A DNA stretch of 64,000 nucleotides from Mycobacterium sp. E183 (GCF_001667735.1 NZ_LZJN01000003.1:1-64000); one strand, 5' to 3'. Shown: positions 41,971 through 50,597, counted from the first letter of the stretch. Notes: generated by a model from the letters alone, not told the origin. A program made the numbers and translations.

Positions 41971-43547
41971 TAGAACACCACCGGTTGCTGGAACTCGCCC
42001 CATACCGCCTTGAGCGCGGAGACCATTTCACCGACCGTGCAGTATGCGTTGGCGCACTCGATGAGGTTGTGCATCAGATTGTCGTCCCCTTCGGCGGCGC
42101 GCGATAGTGCTGCGAGACTGGATTTGACTGCGGCCGAATCCCTTTCGGCCTTCACTTTAGCGAGCCGCTTGAGCTGGAGATCGCGCCCTTCGGCGTCGAG
42201 CTCATAGGTGACGACATCGTGTTCGGGCTCTTCGGTCACGAACCGGTTCACGCCGACGACCGGGCGAGCGCCGGATTCGATGTCCTGGTGGACCTTGAAT
42301 GCCTCGTCGGCGATCAGACCCTGTAGATAGCCGTCTTCGATGGCATGGACCATGCCGCCGTGCCGCTCGAGGTCGTCCATGATCTCGACGATGCGCGCCT
42401 CGGTGGCGTCGGTCAGCGCCTCCACGAAGTAGGAGCCGCCCAACGGGTCGGCGACGCTGGCCACGCCGGTTTCGTGCGCGAGGATCTGCTGGGTGCGCAG
42501 CGCCAGCGTGGTGGTTTCCTCGGTGGGCAGGGCGAACGGCTCGTCCCAGGCCGCGGTGAACATCGACTGGACACCGCCCAGCACGGCGGCCATCGCCTCG
42601 TAGGCCACCCGGACGATGTTGTTGTGGGCCTGTGGTGCGTACAGCGAGGCGCCACCACAGACGCAGCCGAAGCGGAACATCGCCGCCTTGTCAGCCGTCG
42701 CCCCGTACCGCTCCTTGACTATGGTGGCCCAACGTCGGCGCCCCGCACGGTATTTGGCGATCTCCTCGAAGAAATCGCCGTGGGTGTAGAAGAAGAACGA
42801 GATCTGCGGCGCGAACTGATCGATCGTCATGCGGCCGCGCTCGACCACGGTGTCGCAGTAGGTCACCCCGTCGGCCAGGGTGAACGCCATCTCTTGCACC
42901 GCGTTCGCCCCCGCGTCGCGGAAGTGCGCCCCGGCCACCGAAATCGCGTTGAACCTCGGCACCTCGGCCGCGCAGAACTCGATCGTGTCGGCGATCAGCC
43001 GCAGGGACGGCTCCGGCGGCCAGATCCAGGTCCCGCGCGAGGCGTACTCCTTGAGGATGTCGTTCTGGATGGTTCCGGTGAGCTTCGCGCGCGGTATCCC
43101 TTTCTTCTCGGCGGCGGCGACGTAGAACGCCAGCAGGATCGCCGCCGTTCCGTTGATCGTCATGCTGGTGCTGAGCTTGTCCAGCGGGATGCCGTCGAAC
43201 AGGACCTCGAAATCGGCCAGCGTGTCGACCGCGACGCCCACCCGGCCGACCTCCTCGCCGAACTCCGGGTCGTCGGAGTCGTAGCCACACTGGGTAGGCA
43301 GGTCGAGCGCCACCGACAACCCGGTCCCGCCTTGTTCCAGGAGGTAGCGGTACCGGCGATTAGATTCCTCGGCGGTGCCGAACCCGGAGTACTGGCGGAA
43401 GGTCCACAGCTTGCCCCGGTAGCCGGACGCGAAGTTGCCCCGGGTGAAGGGAAACTCCCCCGGTTGCGGAGGCTCCGCGCCGACGTCCGCCGGCCCATAG
43501 ACCGGCTGCAGCGGGATACCCGACGGAGTGTGGGCCATATTATCCAT
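41970..43547 (-). CDS. B12-dependent acyl-CoA mutase large subunit (methylmalonyl-CoA mutase-like)
   Basis: This 525-residue TIM-barrel catalytic subunit lacks the C-terminal B12 domain, which the next gene encodes. FRQYSGFGTAEESNRRYRYL keeps the active-site Tyr (Tyr53 here; Tyr89 in methylmalonyl-CoA mutase). YASRGTWIWPP keeps the Arg (171) that contacts the substrate carboxylate, where isobutyryl-CoA mutases have another residue. TINGTAAILLAFYVAA and HNNIVRVAYEAMAAVLGG also fit. A dicarboxyl-CoA substrate such as methyl- or ethylmalonyl-CoA is inferred. ATG 43547 is chosen; ATG 43538 is also possible. It needs MeaB (28941-29819). Confidence 0.9.
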   Translation of the reverse strand: MDNMAHTPSGIPLQPVYGPADVGAEPPQPGEFPFTRGNFASGYRGKLWTFRQYSGFGTAEESNRRYRYLLEQGGTGLSVALDLPTQCGYDSDDPEFGEEVGRVGVAVDTLADFEVLFDGIPLDKLSTSMTINGTAAILLAFYVAAAEKKGIPRAKLTGTIQNDILKEYASRGTWIWPPEPSLRLIADTIEFCAAEVPRFNAISVAGAHFRDAGANAVQEMAFTLADGVTYCDTVVERGRMTIDQFAPQISFFFYTHGDFFEEIAKYRAGRRRWATIVKERYGATADKAAMFRFGCVCGGASLYAPQAHNNIVRVAYEAMAAVLGGVQSMFTAAWDEPFALPTEETTTLALRTQQILAHETGVASVADPLGGSYFVEALTDATEARIVEIMDDLERHGGMVHAIEDGYLQGLIADEAFKVHQDIESGARPVVGVNRFVTEEPEHDVVTYELDAEGRDLQLKRLAKVKAERDSAAVKSSLAALSRAAEGDDNLMHNLIECANAYCTVGEMVSALKAVWGEFQQPVVF

Positions 43548-43620
43548 CGGTGAATAACGTACTTGCAAAAAAAGAGAATGCCAATACCACGCGCTTGACC
43601 TGGTCAAACCTGTGTGCGCA

Positions 43621-44433
43621 CTACACCCGGCAGAGGATCTCGCCGTGGGGAATGGCGATCCAGCCGTCGGGGGCGGCCGCCCAGTCGCGCCACGCGGCGG
43701 AGATCTCCTCCAGCTGCGCACTGGTGGCCAGACCCAACTCCAACAGGTCGCTCGCGATCCGCGAGTGCAGGATCCGGTCGGCCCACATCCCGCCCCACCA
43801 TTCGCGCGTCGCGGGCGTCGCGTAGCACCACAGGCTGCTCGTCGGGGTGACGTCGGCGAAGCCCGCCTGCCGCGCCCACGACAGCAGCCGTCGCCCGGCA
43901 TCGGGTTCGCCGCGGTTGGCCCGCGCGGCCCGCTCGTAAAGGTCGCGCCACAGGTCGAGCGCCGGCAGTTGCGGGAACCAGATGAATCCCGCGTAGTCGG
44001 CGTCGCGGGCCGCCACCAGGCCGCCGGGCGCGCACACTCTCCTCATCTCCCGCAGCGCCCCCACCGGGTCGGCGACGTGCTGGAGCACCTGGTGCGCGTG
44101 CACCACGTCGAAGGCGTCGTCGGCGAAGTCGAGCCGGTGCACGTCGGCGGTGGCGAAGGAAACATTCGACAGGCCGCGTCGCTCGACCTCGGCGCGGGCC
44201 ACATCGAGCACGTCGGTCGACTGGTCGACCGCCGTCACCGGACCCGGCGCCACCCGGGCCGCGAGATCGGCGGTGATGGTTCCGGGCCCGCACCCGACAT
44301 CCAGGACCGACAGCCCCGAGTTCAGGTGCGGCAGCAGATAGGCCGCGGAGTCCTCCGCGGTGCGCCGCTGGTGACTCCGCAGCACCGACTCGTGGTGCCC
44401 GTGCGTGTAGGTGGCCCCGTCTTCGCAGTTCAT
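43621..44433 (-). CDS. Class I SAM-dependent methyltransferase
   Basis: This 270-residue protein has motif I VLDVGCGPGTITADLA, the acidic residue in TAVDQSTDVLDVAR, ATADVHRLDFADDAFDVVHA (motif II region) and MRRVCAPGGLVAARD (motif III), the UbiE/Methyltransf_11 pattern. The C-terminal part is rich in Trp/Ala and resembles actinobacterial small-molecule methyltransferases. Substrate unknown. It stands alone, separated by short gaps from the mutase promoter and the dipeptidase gene. Confidence 0.9.
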   Translation of the reverse strand: MNCEDGATYTHGHHESVLRSHQRRTAEDSAAYLLPHLNSGLSVLDVGCGPGTITADLAARVAPGPVTAVDQSTDVLDVARAEVERRGLSNVSFATADVHRLDFADDAFDVVHAHQVLQHVADPVGALREMRRVCAPGGLVAARDADYAGFIWFPQLPALDLWRDLYERAARANRGEPDAGRRLLSWARQAGFADVTPTSSLWCYATPATREWWGGMWADRILHSRIASDLLELGLATSAQLEEISAAWRDWAAAPDGWIAIPHGEILCRV

Positions 44434-44489
44434 GCCCGAAGCCTACGGGCGTGACTCATATATTGAAATATTCGTCTCGAAATATGAGA

Positions 44490-45182
44490 TCAGTCCACGG
44501 GCACATTCAGGATCGGCCGGTCGACCGCGGCGCCCGGGCCGTCGAAGTGCCACCACTCCCCGGAGTAGGGCGCCAACCCCCCGTACTTCATCGCGTCGCG
44601 CAGCGCCGCGCGGTTCGCCTGGGCGTCGGCGCTCACCCCCTGGGTGGCGAAAGCGTTTGCGCGCGAGGAGAAGTCGTCGAAATCGGTGCCCATGTCGGCC
44701 AGGCAAAGCCCCTGCGCGTGTAGCCCGGATGCGCACGGCTGCTCTGCCGTCGTGAACGTCACATCGACCGAGCGCCCCGACTCGTGGCTGTGCGCATACT
44801 GGCCGGGGCGCGCGACCCACGCGGGGTTGGGGACGACGTTGAACATCTTGACCTGCACGTCGTGGGGCCGATAGCAATCCCAGAACACGAGGAGATGTCC
44901 CTGCGGCCGGAGCGCCGTCGCGGCCGTCGCCAGTCCGGACGCCATCGACTGGTGCACCAGGCATCGGGCGTCGGACGGGTACAGCTGCGTGTGCGTGAAG
45001 TTGTTGGTGGTCGCGTAGCGCAGGTCGATGATGGCGTCGGGGACCACGCTGCGGACGTCGACGAATCCGGCCGCGCGGGCCGCGTCGCTCACCGGCGGGA
45101 CGTCGGGACTGGCGTGCGCGGTCGCGACACGGACCAGACCCGCCGCGACCGCGAGTGCAAGGTTCGGGCGCAAAAGACGCAT
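44490..45182 (-). CDS. Secreted D-Ala-D-Ala dipeptidase (VanX/DdpX family)
   Basis: This 230-residue protein has a signal peptide at about 1-24 (ALAVAAGLVRVATAHA). The M15D zinc site is intact: His133 and Asp140 in HSHESGRSVDV, and Glu209 with His212 in SGEWWHFDG. Cys73, 103, 150 and 160 may form disulfides after export. VanX enzymes hydrolyse free D-Ala-D-Ala; DdpX recycles it. No vanH/vanA genes adjoin, so glycopeptide resistance is not implied; a peptidoglycan-recycling role is more likely (inference). Confidence 0.88.
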   Translation of the reverse strand: MRLLRPNLALAVAAGLVRVATAHASPDVPPVSDAARAAGFVDVRSVVPDAIIDLRYATTNNFTHTQLYPSDARCLVHQSMASGLATAATALRPQGHLLVFWDCYRPHDVQVKMFNVVPNPAWVARPGQYAHSHESGRSVDVTFTTAEQPCASGLHAQGLCLADMGTDFDDFSSRANAFATQGVSADAQANRAALRDAMKYGGLAPYSGEWWHFDGPGAAVDRPILNVPVD

Positions 45183-45224
45183 CCGGTCATTGTCGCCGTT
45201 GGTCGCCGTGAGTTGCGTTAGCGC

Positions 45225-45827
45225 CTATGCGATGTCGCCCTCGACGTAGCGCTGCAGGTTCGGCGCGACCGCGGCCACCACCTGGTCCTCGGACATCGAC
45301 GCGATCGGCTCGATCTTCCAGACGAAGCGCAACAACGCGAAGCCGATCAGCTGGGTGGCGATCAGCCCGCTGCGCCGCAGTCGGTCGCCCTCGTCGTCTC
45401 CAAGGGTGGAACCGCCGATCAGGCCCCGCTCAACGATCAGCCGCAGCTTCTCCCGGGTCTTGTCCTCGTGGGCGGCCGTCAGCACCACGGCGCGCAGGAC
45501 GGGACCGACCTCCTCGTCGGTCCAGGTGTCCAAGACGGTGCGGATCAACTGCCGGCCCAGGTCCGCCTTGGGCGTCGCCCACGTAGCGGACACCGCGTCG
45601 AGCCACTTCTGCGGCGGCGTGGTGGCGGCGTCGAGCAGGCCCTCCTTGGAGCCGAAGTAGTGGTAGATCAGAGCCGGATCGACGTCGGCGGTGCGAGCGA
45701 CGGCGCGGATGGCCGTGCCGGCCCAGCCATGTTCGGCGAACTCGTCGCGAGCGGCGGCCAGAATGCGCGCCGCCAGCACGCCGCGCTCGTCGCGCGGACC
45801 GGGGGTCGTCGATCGCGTCGGCACCAT
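45225..45827 (-). CDS. TetR family transcriptional regulator
   Basis: This 200-residue protein starts at ATG 45827. The HTH is ILAAARDEFAEHGWAGTAIR followed by AVARTADVDPALIYHYFGSK, the textbook TetR signature. The C-terminal domain is of the TetR_C type found in mycobacterial repressors. Two tandem TTTCA-N8-TGAAA palindromes start 16 bases upstream, between it and the divergent CocE-type hydrolase, and are its probable operators. It likely represses both genes. Confidence 0.92.
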   Translation of the reverse strand: MVPTRSTTPGPRDERGVLAARILAAARDEFAEHGWAGTAIRAVARTADVDPALIYHYFGSKEGLLDAATTPPQKWLDAVSATWATPKADLGRQLIRTVLDTWTDEEVGPVLRAVVLTAAHEDKTREKLRLIVERGLIGGSTLGDDEGDRLRRSGLIATQLIGFALLRFVWKIEPIASMSEDQVVAAVAPNLQRYVEGDIA

Positions 45828-45842
45828 GCCACCATAGCCGAA

Positions 45843-45884
45843 GTTTCATCTTGCGTTGAAACTAATTTCAACATAGCGTGAAAC
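45843..45884. promoter_or_regulatory. Tandem palindromic operators between TetR and hydrolase genes
   Basis: GTTTCA-N8-TGAAAC at 45843-45862 and ATTTCA-N8-TGAAAC at 45865-45884. The two sites are 22 bp apart, about two helical turns, and the second ends one base before the hydrolase GTG at 45886. Repressor dimers could bind side by side and block both genes. Confidence 0.78.
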
Positions 45885-45885
45885 T

Positions 45886-47595
45886 GTGATCACGCTCAAC
45901 GGCCCGCAGACCACCGGCCGCGAATACCGAAACCTCAGCGAGCCGCGGTACGCGTCGCGCACCGACATCAATACCGCGATCACGGTCCGTGACGGCACAA
46001 CGCTTCTGGCCGACGTGCACCGGCCCGATGCCGACGGCCGCTTCCCGGCACTGCTGGCGGCGTCGCCGTACCCGCGGCAGATGCAGGACCTCGGCGCCCC
46101 GGCGGGGTTCGTCGAGGCCGGCAGGACGGACTTCTGGGTGCCGCGCGGTTACGCGCACGTCATCGCCAACCTCCGCGGCACCTGCGGCTCCGAGGGCTCT
46201 TTCAACTTCTTCGACGCGCAGGAACGCCGGGATGTGTACGACCTCGTCGAGTGGACCGCGGCGCAGCCGTGGTGCGACGGCAACGTCGGCATGATCGGCA
46301 TCAGCTACTTCGCGATGACCCAACTCGAGGCGGCCGTCGAGCGTCCGCCGCACCTCAAAGCGATCTTCCCCCTGGCCGTGACCGCCGACCTGTACGAGGG
46401 CGCCAACCACCACGGGCTGGTGAGTTCGTCGTTCATCACACCGTTTCTCGCCATGATGGGCCTCACCTCCGACCGCAGCGACAAACTGTGGCGCAGCAAG
46501 CCGGTGGGACTGGCGCGGCGCGCGCTGAACAGCCCTGGCATCCATAAGAAATTCGAGACCAAGAACGGCGAGGCGGCGGTCACGATGCTGCGCCAGCTGC
46601 TCAGGCTGCCACACAATCCCCACCCGTGGGACGAGTTGTGGCAGGAGGCGGTGGTCAAACACCCGACGCGTGACGATTGGTGGGAAGAACGAAACCTGTT
46701 GCCACTGCTCAAGGAGATCGACATCCCGGTCTACCTGGGCTGCGATTGGCAGAACGTGCCGTTACACCTGCCGTCGACCTTCGCCGCATGGAAAGGATTG
46801 TCGGACAACGCCTGCGTGCGGATGGGCATGCTCGGTGAGTTCGGTCTGACCTGGCCCTGGGAAAGCATGCACACCGAGGCCCTGGCCTGGTACGACCAAT
46901 GGTTGAAGGGCCGCGACACCGGAATCACCGATGGGCCACCCATTCGATACTTCCTGCCCGGCGCCGACGAGTGGCGAACCGCCGACTCCTGGCCACCGGC
47001 GCCCGCCCCGCATCGTGAACTGGCCCTGCGGGCGGACGGTGGTTTGGCCGCCGACGAAGGTGAGCCGGGCAGCCGCGAATTCATGGTTCTGGGCGCGGGT
47101 TTGGGCCGCATCAAACCCAGCGAGATCGATCCGCCTTCGGTGCTGACCTGGACCGGCGCGCCGTTGACCGAGGACGTCGACGTGGTGGGCGACATCGAAC
47201 TGCGGCTGGTCGCCTCGGCGACGGCGATCGACACCGCGTGGATCGCGACGCTGCACGACGTGGCACCCGACGGGGCAACGACCGACGTGACCGCGGGCTG
47301 GCTGCGCGCCAGCCTGCGCGAGGTCGACGAGGCGGCCAGTCGCCCCGGCGCGCCGGCGCTGCCCTGCCGCAACCCCCGAGCGGTGCCGCTGGGCGAGGAC
47401 GTCGAGTACCGAATCCCATTGGTGCCCAACGCCCGACGCTTCAAGGCCGGCCACCGCATCCGTCTCACGCTCACCAGTGACGACCAGGACCCGTCGACGC
47501 CGGCCATCATGAACTTCCGCCATGCCAGCGTCGGCACGTCCAGCTGGAACACGGTGCGCTCGTCGTCGCGGTTACTGCTGCCGGTGCTCGGGTAG
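45886..47595 (+). CDS. CocE/NonD family hydrolase (X-Pro dipeptidyl-peptidase-like)
   Basis: This 569-residue protein starts at GTG 45886. The N-terminal alpha/beta hydrolase domain has the nucleophile in GMIGISYFAM (GxSYxx) and strand motifs HVIANLRGTCGSEG. The C-terminal jelly-roll domain (about 350-565) includes DVVGDIELRLVASATAID and LTSDDQDPST. Family members are cocaine esterase, glutaryl-7-ACA acylase and X-prolyl peptidases; the substrate here is unknown. Because the operator abuts the start codon, the transcript is probably leaderless or has a very short leader. Confidence 0.9.
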   Translation: MITLNGPQTTGREYRNLSEPRYASRTDINTAITVRDGTTLLADVHRPDADGRFPALLAASPYPRQMQDLGAPAGFVEAGRTDFWVPRGYAHVIANLRGTCGSEGSFNFFDAQERRDVYDLVEWTAAQPWCDGNVGMIGISYFAMTQLEAAVERPPHLKAIFPLAVTADLYEGANHHGLVSSSFITPFLAMMGLTSDRSDKLWRSKPVGLARRALNSPGIHKKFETKNGEAAVTMLRQLLRLPHNPHPWDELWQEAVVKHPTRDDWWEERNLLPLLKEIDIPVYLGCDWQNVPLHLPSTFAAWKGLSDNACVRMGMLGEFGLTWPWESMHTEALAWYDQWLKGRDTGITDGPPIRYFLPGADEWRTADSWPPAPAPHRELALRADGGLAADEGEPGSREFMVLGAGLGRIKPSEIDPPSVLTWTGAPLTEDVDVVGDIELRLVASATAIDTAWIATLHDVAPDGATTDVTAGWLRASLREVDEAASRPGAPALPCRNPRAVPLGEDVEYRIPLVPNARRFKAGHRIRLTLTSDDQDPSTPAIMNFRHASVGTSSWNTVRSSSRLLLPVLG

Positions 47596-47611
47596 CGCCG
47601 GTGACGGCCGG

Positions 47612-47790
47612 TCAATCCGCCGGGGTGAATTCGACAGGCAACTCGGTAAGCCCACGCGGAGGCCGATGCCACGGACGAAGGCGACGTGCCGGCGGACGTT
47701 CTTGCGGTCCGGCCGAACTGATGCGGATTCTCGAACCCTCGCCGGTCGCGGTTGGCCGCCGCAAGCACCCCATGGGCACCGTGCCGGTCA
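47612..47790 (-). pseudogene. Cytochrome P450 C-terminal remnant
   Basis: The minus strand reads VLAAANRDRRGFENPHQFGR, the ANRD..F.dP..FD region of P450s. In another frame it reads RRHVAFVRGIGLRVGLPS, a degraded haem loop (normally HxxFGxGxHxCxGxxLA) without the Cys, and then in a third frame TELPVEFTPAD-stop, a common P450 C-terminus. Frame changes and a deletion separate the pieces. Nothing else is visible in the 297-base gap after the CocE gene. Confidence 0.6.
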
Positions 47791-47892
47791 GATGGGTCAC
47801 GAACCATTGCCGGCGTGTCAGGAATATTGCCCATGAATCTGGGTAACTGAAAGGAACCCGGGGGGCGACGATTTCTCCGACAGGAGGACGCA

Positions 47893-48102
47893 ATGCCCAG
47901 CGACATCACCATTCGCGACATCGACACGATCGACGCGGAGCTGCAATCAGTTGCCGCTCTTCGCTATGCAGCTCGCCGACTGGGCCGCCCGTTGCCATCG
48001 ATCGACGCGGCGGATGCTCTGCTGGATGAACGCCTAGAGCGCACCGGCGGCGCTTCGCGGCTTGGAGATTACGGCTTTAATTCCCGGCGTAAATCGGCAT
48101 AG
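47893..48102 (+). CDS. Small conserved-looking hypothetical protein
   Basis: The protein has 69 residues from ATG 47893 with a strong AGGAGG about six bases upstream. MPSDITIRDIDTIDAELQSV followed by AALRYAARRLGRPLPSIDAA is hydrophilic and mostly helical, with no cysteine, signal peptide or membrane segment. I do not recognise a family. The good ribosome site and third-position GC argue that it is translated. No close neighbour shares its strand and spacing. Confidence 0.6.
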   Translation: MPSDITIRDIDTIDAELQSVAALRYAARRLGRPLPSIDAADALLDERLERTGGASRLGDYGFNSRRKSA

Positions 48103-48273
48103 CTCGCCCCCCGGCTCGGCCGGCCAGCCGGCCCGGCTGGCCGCGGTCACCTCGGTGGGCGACTCGGAGTGCCGAGCGACCACTGTCGAGCGCATGCGCG
48201 GCGAGTTTCGGTGGCAAAGGGTGAGGGTATTAGAGGATGCACTGGAACCGCCGCAACAAGAGGGTGCAGGCTC

Positions 48274-48528
48274 ATGATCGCTGGCGCTGTGAATTCCCTT
48301 GTCTGGATATTGGTGCTCATCGCGATTGTCGCGGTGATCATCGCGGTAGTCCGCGCAGTGTCGGCCCCGCGCGCGGAACGGCCGGTTGTCGAGCGGCCGG
48401 TGGTACAACAACAGCCCGTTGCGACCAGCGGTTTGGCACCTGGCTGGTACCCCGACCAGCAAGACATGCAAATGATGCGCTATTTCGACGGTCGAGTGTG
48501 GACGGCGCAGACTCAGCCTCGCGCTTGA
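48274..48528 (+). CDS. Small membrane protein with DUF2510 domain
   Basis: The protein has 84 residues from ATG 48274. One transmembrane helix (about 6-27, VNSLVWILVLIAIVAVII) is followed by a short linker and a C-terminal DUF2510 motif, GLAPGWYPDQQDMQMMRYFD followed by GRVWTAQ. DUF2510 modules are common in actinobacterial membrane proteins; their biochemical role is not known to me. The domain would face the cytoplasm or outside depending on topology. It precedes the tRNA cluster. Confidence 0.75.
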   Translation: MIAGAVNSLVWILVLIAIVAVIIAVVRAVSAPRAERPVVERPVVQQQPVATSGLAPGWYPDQQDMQMMRYFDGRVWTAQTQPRA

Positions 48529-48607
48529 CCGCATCTCTCGGGATCGCCGATTGCGTCGAGACAGGCTGAGTTGCGGGCACTGACACCGCATTAAAACGCT
48601 TTGACGG

Positions 48608-48681
48608 TGGCCAGGGGCGGGATCGAACCGCCGACCTTCCGCTTTTCAGGCGGACGCTCGTACCGACTGAGCTACCTGGCC
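48608..48681 (-). tRNA. tRNA-Phe (GAA)
   Basis: A 74-base cloverleaf is read on the minus strand: acceptor GGCCAGG pairs with CCTGGCC, the D-arm has AGCTCAGTCGGTA, the anticodon loop is CTGAAAA with anticodon GAA, and the T-arm is GGCGGTTCGATCCCGCC. CCA is not encoded. Confidence 0.95.
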
Positions 48682-48707
48682 GGAAGGCATGAAGTGCCTC
48701 GCCGAGT

Positions 48708-48784
48708 TGGCGACCCTGACGGGACTCGAACCCGCGACCTCCGCCGTGACAGGGCGGCGCGCTAACCAACTGCGCCACAGGGCC
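48708..48784 (-). tRNA. tRNA-Asp (GTC)
   Basis: Minus strand: acceptor GGCCCTG pairs with CAGGGTC, anticodon stem CCGCC/GGCGG with anticodon GTC, T-arm GCGGGTTCGAGTCCCGT. Discriminator G is followed by an encoded CCA (48710-48708). Confidence 0.95.
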
Positions 48785-48813
48785 TTGCTGCTGCTCCGCG
48801 TCACCGCGTCGCG

Positions 48814-48886
48814 TACCCCCAACGGGATTCGAACCCGTGCTACCGCCGTGAAAGGGCGGCGTCCTAGGCCACTAGACGATGGGGGC
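48814..48886 (-). tRNA. tRNA-Glu (TTC)
   Basis: Minus strand: acceptor GCCCCCA pairs with TGGGGGT, D-arm TCGTCTAGTGGCCTAGGA typical of tRNA-Glu, anticodon TTC between CCGCC and GGCGG, T-arm ACGGGTTCGAATCCCGT. The order Glu-Asp-Phe on one strand suggests a single transcript. Confidence 0.95.
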
Positions 48887-49010
48887 CAGAACCGAATCAC
48901 TCCGGGGTACTCACAACGAGGTTTCGTTAGGAGCCACGTCAGCTTAGGTCACCGCGGGCCCAATCCTCAAACGAGCCCCGTTTGCGGCCCAAGTATCCTG
49001 AATCTCCGCG

Positions 49011-49083
49011 GCCCCTATAGCTCAGTTGGTAGAGCTACGGACTTTTAATCCGCAGGTCCCAGGTTCGAGCCCTGGTGGGGGCA
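49011..49083 (+). tRNA. tRNA-Lys (TTT)
   Basis: Plus strand: acceptor GCCCCTA pairs with TGGGGGC, D-arm TAGCTCAGTTGGTAGAGCTA, anticodon loop CTTTTAA with anticodon TTT, T-arm CCAGGTTCGAGCCCTGG. TATCCT at 48994-48999 may be its -10 box. It is divergent from the Glu-Asp-Phe set. Confidence 0.95.
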
Positions 49084-49114
49084 CCGGCGCGTGATGGTCT
49101 CGGCAGATCGGCGC

Positions 49115-50011
49115 TTACCCGAGCACCGCGCTGCTGTAGGTCACATCCGCGAAGGCAAGGGCGACCTCGTCGTCGGCGTAGGCGAAGCCGTTGGCCGCGT
49201 GCAGTTCCGCTACCGTCCGCGACGACGTCCGCCAGCCGCGCTGGCTGAGGTGGTCGACGATGTGGCTGCGCTCGCCGTGATAGACGAGGTCGTTGAAGTC
49301 GACCTCGAAGCCGAGCTCGCTCATCCGGTCGTGGTGGGCGCGCCAGCGCGGGTCGGTGAAAACGGCGGTGTCAGGCACGAAGTCGAAGGCCAGCCGGCTG
49401 CCGGGTGCGCTCAGGGCCGTGATGTTGTCGAAGAGCGCGTCCTGGGCCGACTCCGGCAGGTACACCAACAGTCCCTCGGCGCTCCACGCCGACGGAGCCT
49501 GCGGATCGAATCCCGCCTGGCGCAGCGCGGTGGCCCAGTCGTCGCGCAGGTCGACGGCGACGGTGCGCCGCTCGGCGGTCGGCTCGGCGCCCAGCTCCTC
49601 GAGGGTCAAGGTCTTGAACTCGATCACCTCCGGCATGTCGACCTCGTAGACGACGGTGCCCGCCGGCCACGGCAGGCGATAGGCGCGCGCATCGAGCCCC
49701 GACGCCAGGATCACCGCCTGACCGATGCCGCTCCGAGTCGACTCCAGGAAGAAGTCATCGTAAAACCGTGTGCGACAAGCCATGCTGCGCGCCATCCGCT
49801 GCGGATTGAACTCGGCGGCTCCACCGGTCGGGATTTCGCCGTTGACCATCCGGACGTAGACGTCGATCCCGACGGCGCGCACCAGCGGCGCCGCATAAGG
49901 GTCGTCGATCAACTCCGCGTCGGAGGACAGGGCCCGCTGCGCCGCGACCATGGTCGCCGTCGCGCCCACACTGGTTGCCAGGTCCCAACGATCACGATCG
50001 GTGCGCGCCAT
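49115..50011 (-). CDS. SAM-dependent methyltransferase of the mycobacterial LCMT-like family (Rv0830-type)
   Basis: This 298-residue protein starts [20 protein letters not shown]. The mycobacterial paralogue family hallmark [13 protein letters not shown] and the SAM site [20 protein letters not shown] are clear, as is [20 protein letters not shown]. These proteins resemble polyketide O-methyltransferases and leucine carboxyl methyltransferases; individual substrates are mostly unknown. Its position next to tRNA-Lys and the deaminase fits the conserved mycobacterial block. Confidence 0.9.
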   Translation of the reverse strand: MARTDRDRWDLATSVGATATMVAAQRALSSDAELIDDPYAAPLVRAVGIDVYVRMVNGEIPTGGAAEFNPQRMARSMACRTRFYDDFFLESTRSGIGQAVILASGLDARAYRLPWPAGTVVYEVDMPEVIEFKTLTLEELGAEPTAERRTVAVDLRDDWATALRQAGFDPQAPSAWSAEGLLVYLPESAQDALFDNITALSAPGSRLAFDFVPDTAVFTDPRWRAHHDRMSELGFEVDFNDLVYHGERSHIVDHLSQRGWRTSSRTVAELHAANGFAYADDEVALAFADVTYSSAVLG

Positions 50012-50096
50012 CGTGCTCCCTCTCGCCCCCGAATTAAATAGACAATCTAGTCAGTATCGCAGGGCGGTTTGGCCCCGCGGGACTACCCTGCGACCT

Positions 50097-50597
50097 GTGA
50101 CCGACTTCGCCCAGCGGACGATCGACCTGGCCCGCCGAAACGTCGCGGAGGGCGGCCGCCCGTTCGCCACCGTGATCGTCCAGGACGGCGAGGTGCTCGC
50201 AGAGAGCGCCAACAAAGTGGCGCAGACGAACGACCCGACGGCCCACGCCGAGATCCTGGCCATCCGTGAAGCGTGCACAAAGCTGGGCACCGAGCACTTG
50301 GTCGACAGCACGATCTATGTCATGGCGCATCCGTGCCCGATGTGCCTGGGGTCGCTGTACTACTGCTCACCGAAGGAAGTCGTCTTTCTGATCACGCGCG
50401 AGGCGTACGAGGACTATTACCTCGACGACCGCAAGTACTTCGAGGTGTCCACCTTCTACGACGAATTCGCCAAGAGCTGGGATCAGCGGCGCCTGCCGAT
50501 GCGCTACCAACCTGACGCGGGCGCGGTGGACGTCTACCGGTTCTGGAACGAGCGCAACGGCGGCCAGCGGCGGTCCACGGTGGTCCCGTCACCCTGA
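50097..50597 (+). CDS. Cytidine/deoxycytidylate-type zinc deaminase (Rv0828c-type)
   Basis: The protein has 166 residues from GTG 50097. The zinc site is intact: HAEILAIREA (His and catalytic Glu) and PCPMCLGSLYY (two Cys). The fold matches guanine deaminases and tRNA-adenosine deaminases; the C-terminal half (YLDDRKYFEVSTFYDEFAKS) resembles guanine-deaminase-like proteins more than TadA. The exact substrate is not assigned. It is divergent from the methyltransferase gene and upstream of kmtR. Confidence 0.87.
   Translation: MTDFAQRTIDLARRNVAEGGRPFATVIVQDGEVLAESANKVAQTNDPTAHAEILAIREACTKLGTEHLVDSTIYVMAHPCPMCLGSLYYCSPKEVVFLITREAYEDYYLDDRKYFEVSTFYDEFAKSWDQRRLPMRYQPDAGAVDVYRFWNERNGGQRRSTVVPSP

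Noticed and set aside
44490-45182. Vancomycin-resistance locus
   Set aside because: A VanX-like enzyme alone, without VanH/VanA/VanRS and with a signal peptide, does not make a resistance cassette.
48608-49083. tRNA cluster as an integration site with an adjoining mobile element
   Set aside because: No integrase, direct repeat of a tRNA end or composition change is seen on either side.
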